The translations under genes and the position numbers were made by a program. Shown here one piece after another: positions 25,389 through 25,458 of a stretch of 25,458 nucleotides of DNA (position 1 is its first letter; each line of letters begins with the position of its first letter). The notes below the pieces were generated by a model. The model saw nothing but the letters and a program-made list of their open reading frames with translations. It was not told the origin of the DNA and made no database searches. Source of the stretch: DASRAJ01 sp039920305 (lineage in GTDB: Bacteria; Bacteroidota; Bacteroidia; Chitinophagales; UBA10324); assembly GCA_039920305.1 (NCBI GenBank), contig JBDSEA010000162.1, positions 1 through 25,458 of the forward strand. The letters are read 5' to 3'.

Positions 25389-25458
25389 TTAAAATCTTGT
25401 TTCCAGATAATTTGGCAGCATTGCCCTCCAGGTAGTCCAGTCGTGAGGCATATCGGCC
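25389..25458 (-). CDS. C-terminal end of an esterase-like alpha/beta hydrolase (partial)
   Basis: On the minus strand the right edge encodes ADMPHDWTTWRAMLPNYLETRF followed by TAA at 25391-25389, so only about 22 residues are visible. The H-D-W-x-x-W-R pattern followed by L-P-x-Y-L is typical of the end of putative esterase (esterase D / Fes-type, alpha/beta hydrolase) domains, where this histidine is the catalytic one. The rest of the gene lies beyond the window. The fragment is short, so the call rests on a single motif. Confidence 0.55.
   Translation of the reverse strand, partial: ADMPHDWTTWRAMLPNYLETRF

Overview
The window comes from a member of the Bacteroidota. The evidence is a type IX secretion sorting domain at the end of the first gene, a DUF2480 gene, a PpiD-type chaperone gene, a GH3/serine-hydrolase fusion, A-rich translation starts with little Shine-Dalgarno signal, and -7 boxes of the TAnnTTTG type. 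The order Chitinophagales or a relative is plausible, but I cannot place it below phylum with confidence. The region reads as core chromosome. I see no tRNA, rRNA, insertion sequence, phage gene or CRISPR array, and no gap between genes above about 220 bases.

Left part (1-5707): the C-terminal half of a secreted repeat protein; a convergent SSAT-like acetyltransferase; then three plus-strand envelope-related genes: a PpiD/SurA-like prolyl isomerase, a DUF2480 protein and a membrane-anchored lytic transglycosylase. Next comes a minus-strand run (11262 down to 5828): a GH3 N-acetylglucosaminidase fused to a beta-lactamase-like serine hydrolase, a DinB-like protein, an NRDE/TANGO2 homologue and a membrane-anchored ATP-grasp enzyme of unknown substrate. 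The transglycosylase and the GH3 fusion would both act on peptidoglycan or its fragments.

Middle part (11381-20050), all plus strand: queA, mutL, two rhomboid proteases, an endonuclease/exonuclease/phosphatase family protein with N-terminal membrane helices, a sugar-phosphate nucleotidyltransferase and a nitronate monooxygenase-like flavoprotein. mutL is split: its two halves lie in different frames, joined at a run of seven A that is also an in-frame A_AAA_AAA slippery heptamer. A single -1 shift there restores a normal MutL of about 620 residues.

Right part: minus-strand gpsA, which ends one base from the flavoprotein gene; a minus-strand TolC plus membrane-fusion-protein pair with no inner-membrane pump beside it; then plus-strand tadA and a Mn-type superoxide dismutase gene. 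The last 70 bases hold the end of a minus-strand esterase-like gene that continues beyond the window.

I found no clear novel multi-gene system. The observations most worth checking are the mutL frameshift with its degenerate endonuclease motifs, the GH3/serine-hydrolase fusion, the unassigned ATP-grasp protein, and the tandem rhomboids next to the membrane-anchored EEP protein.
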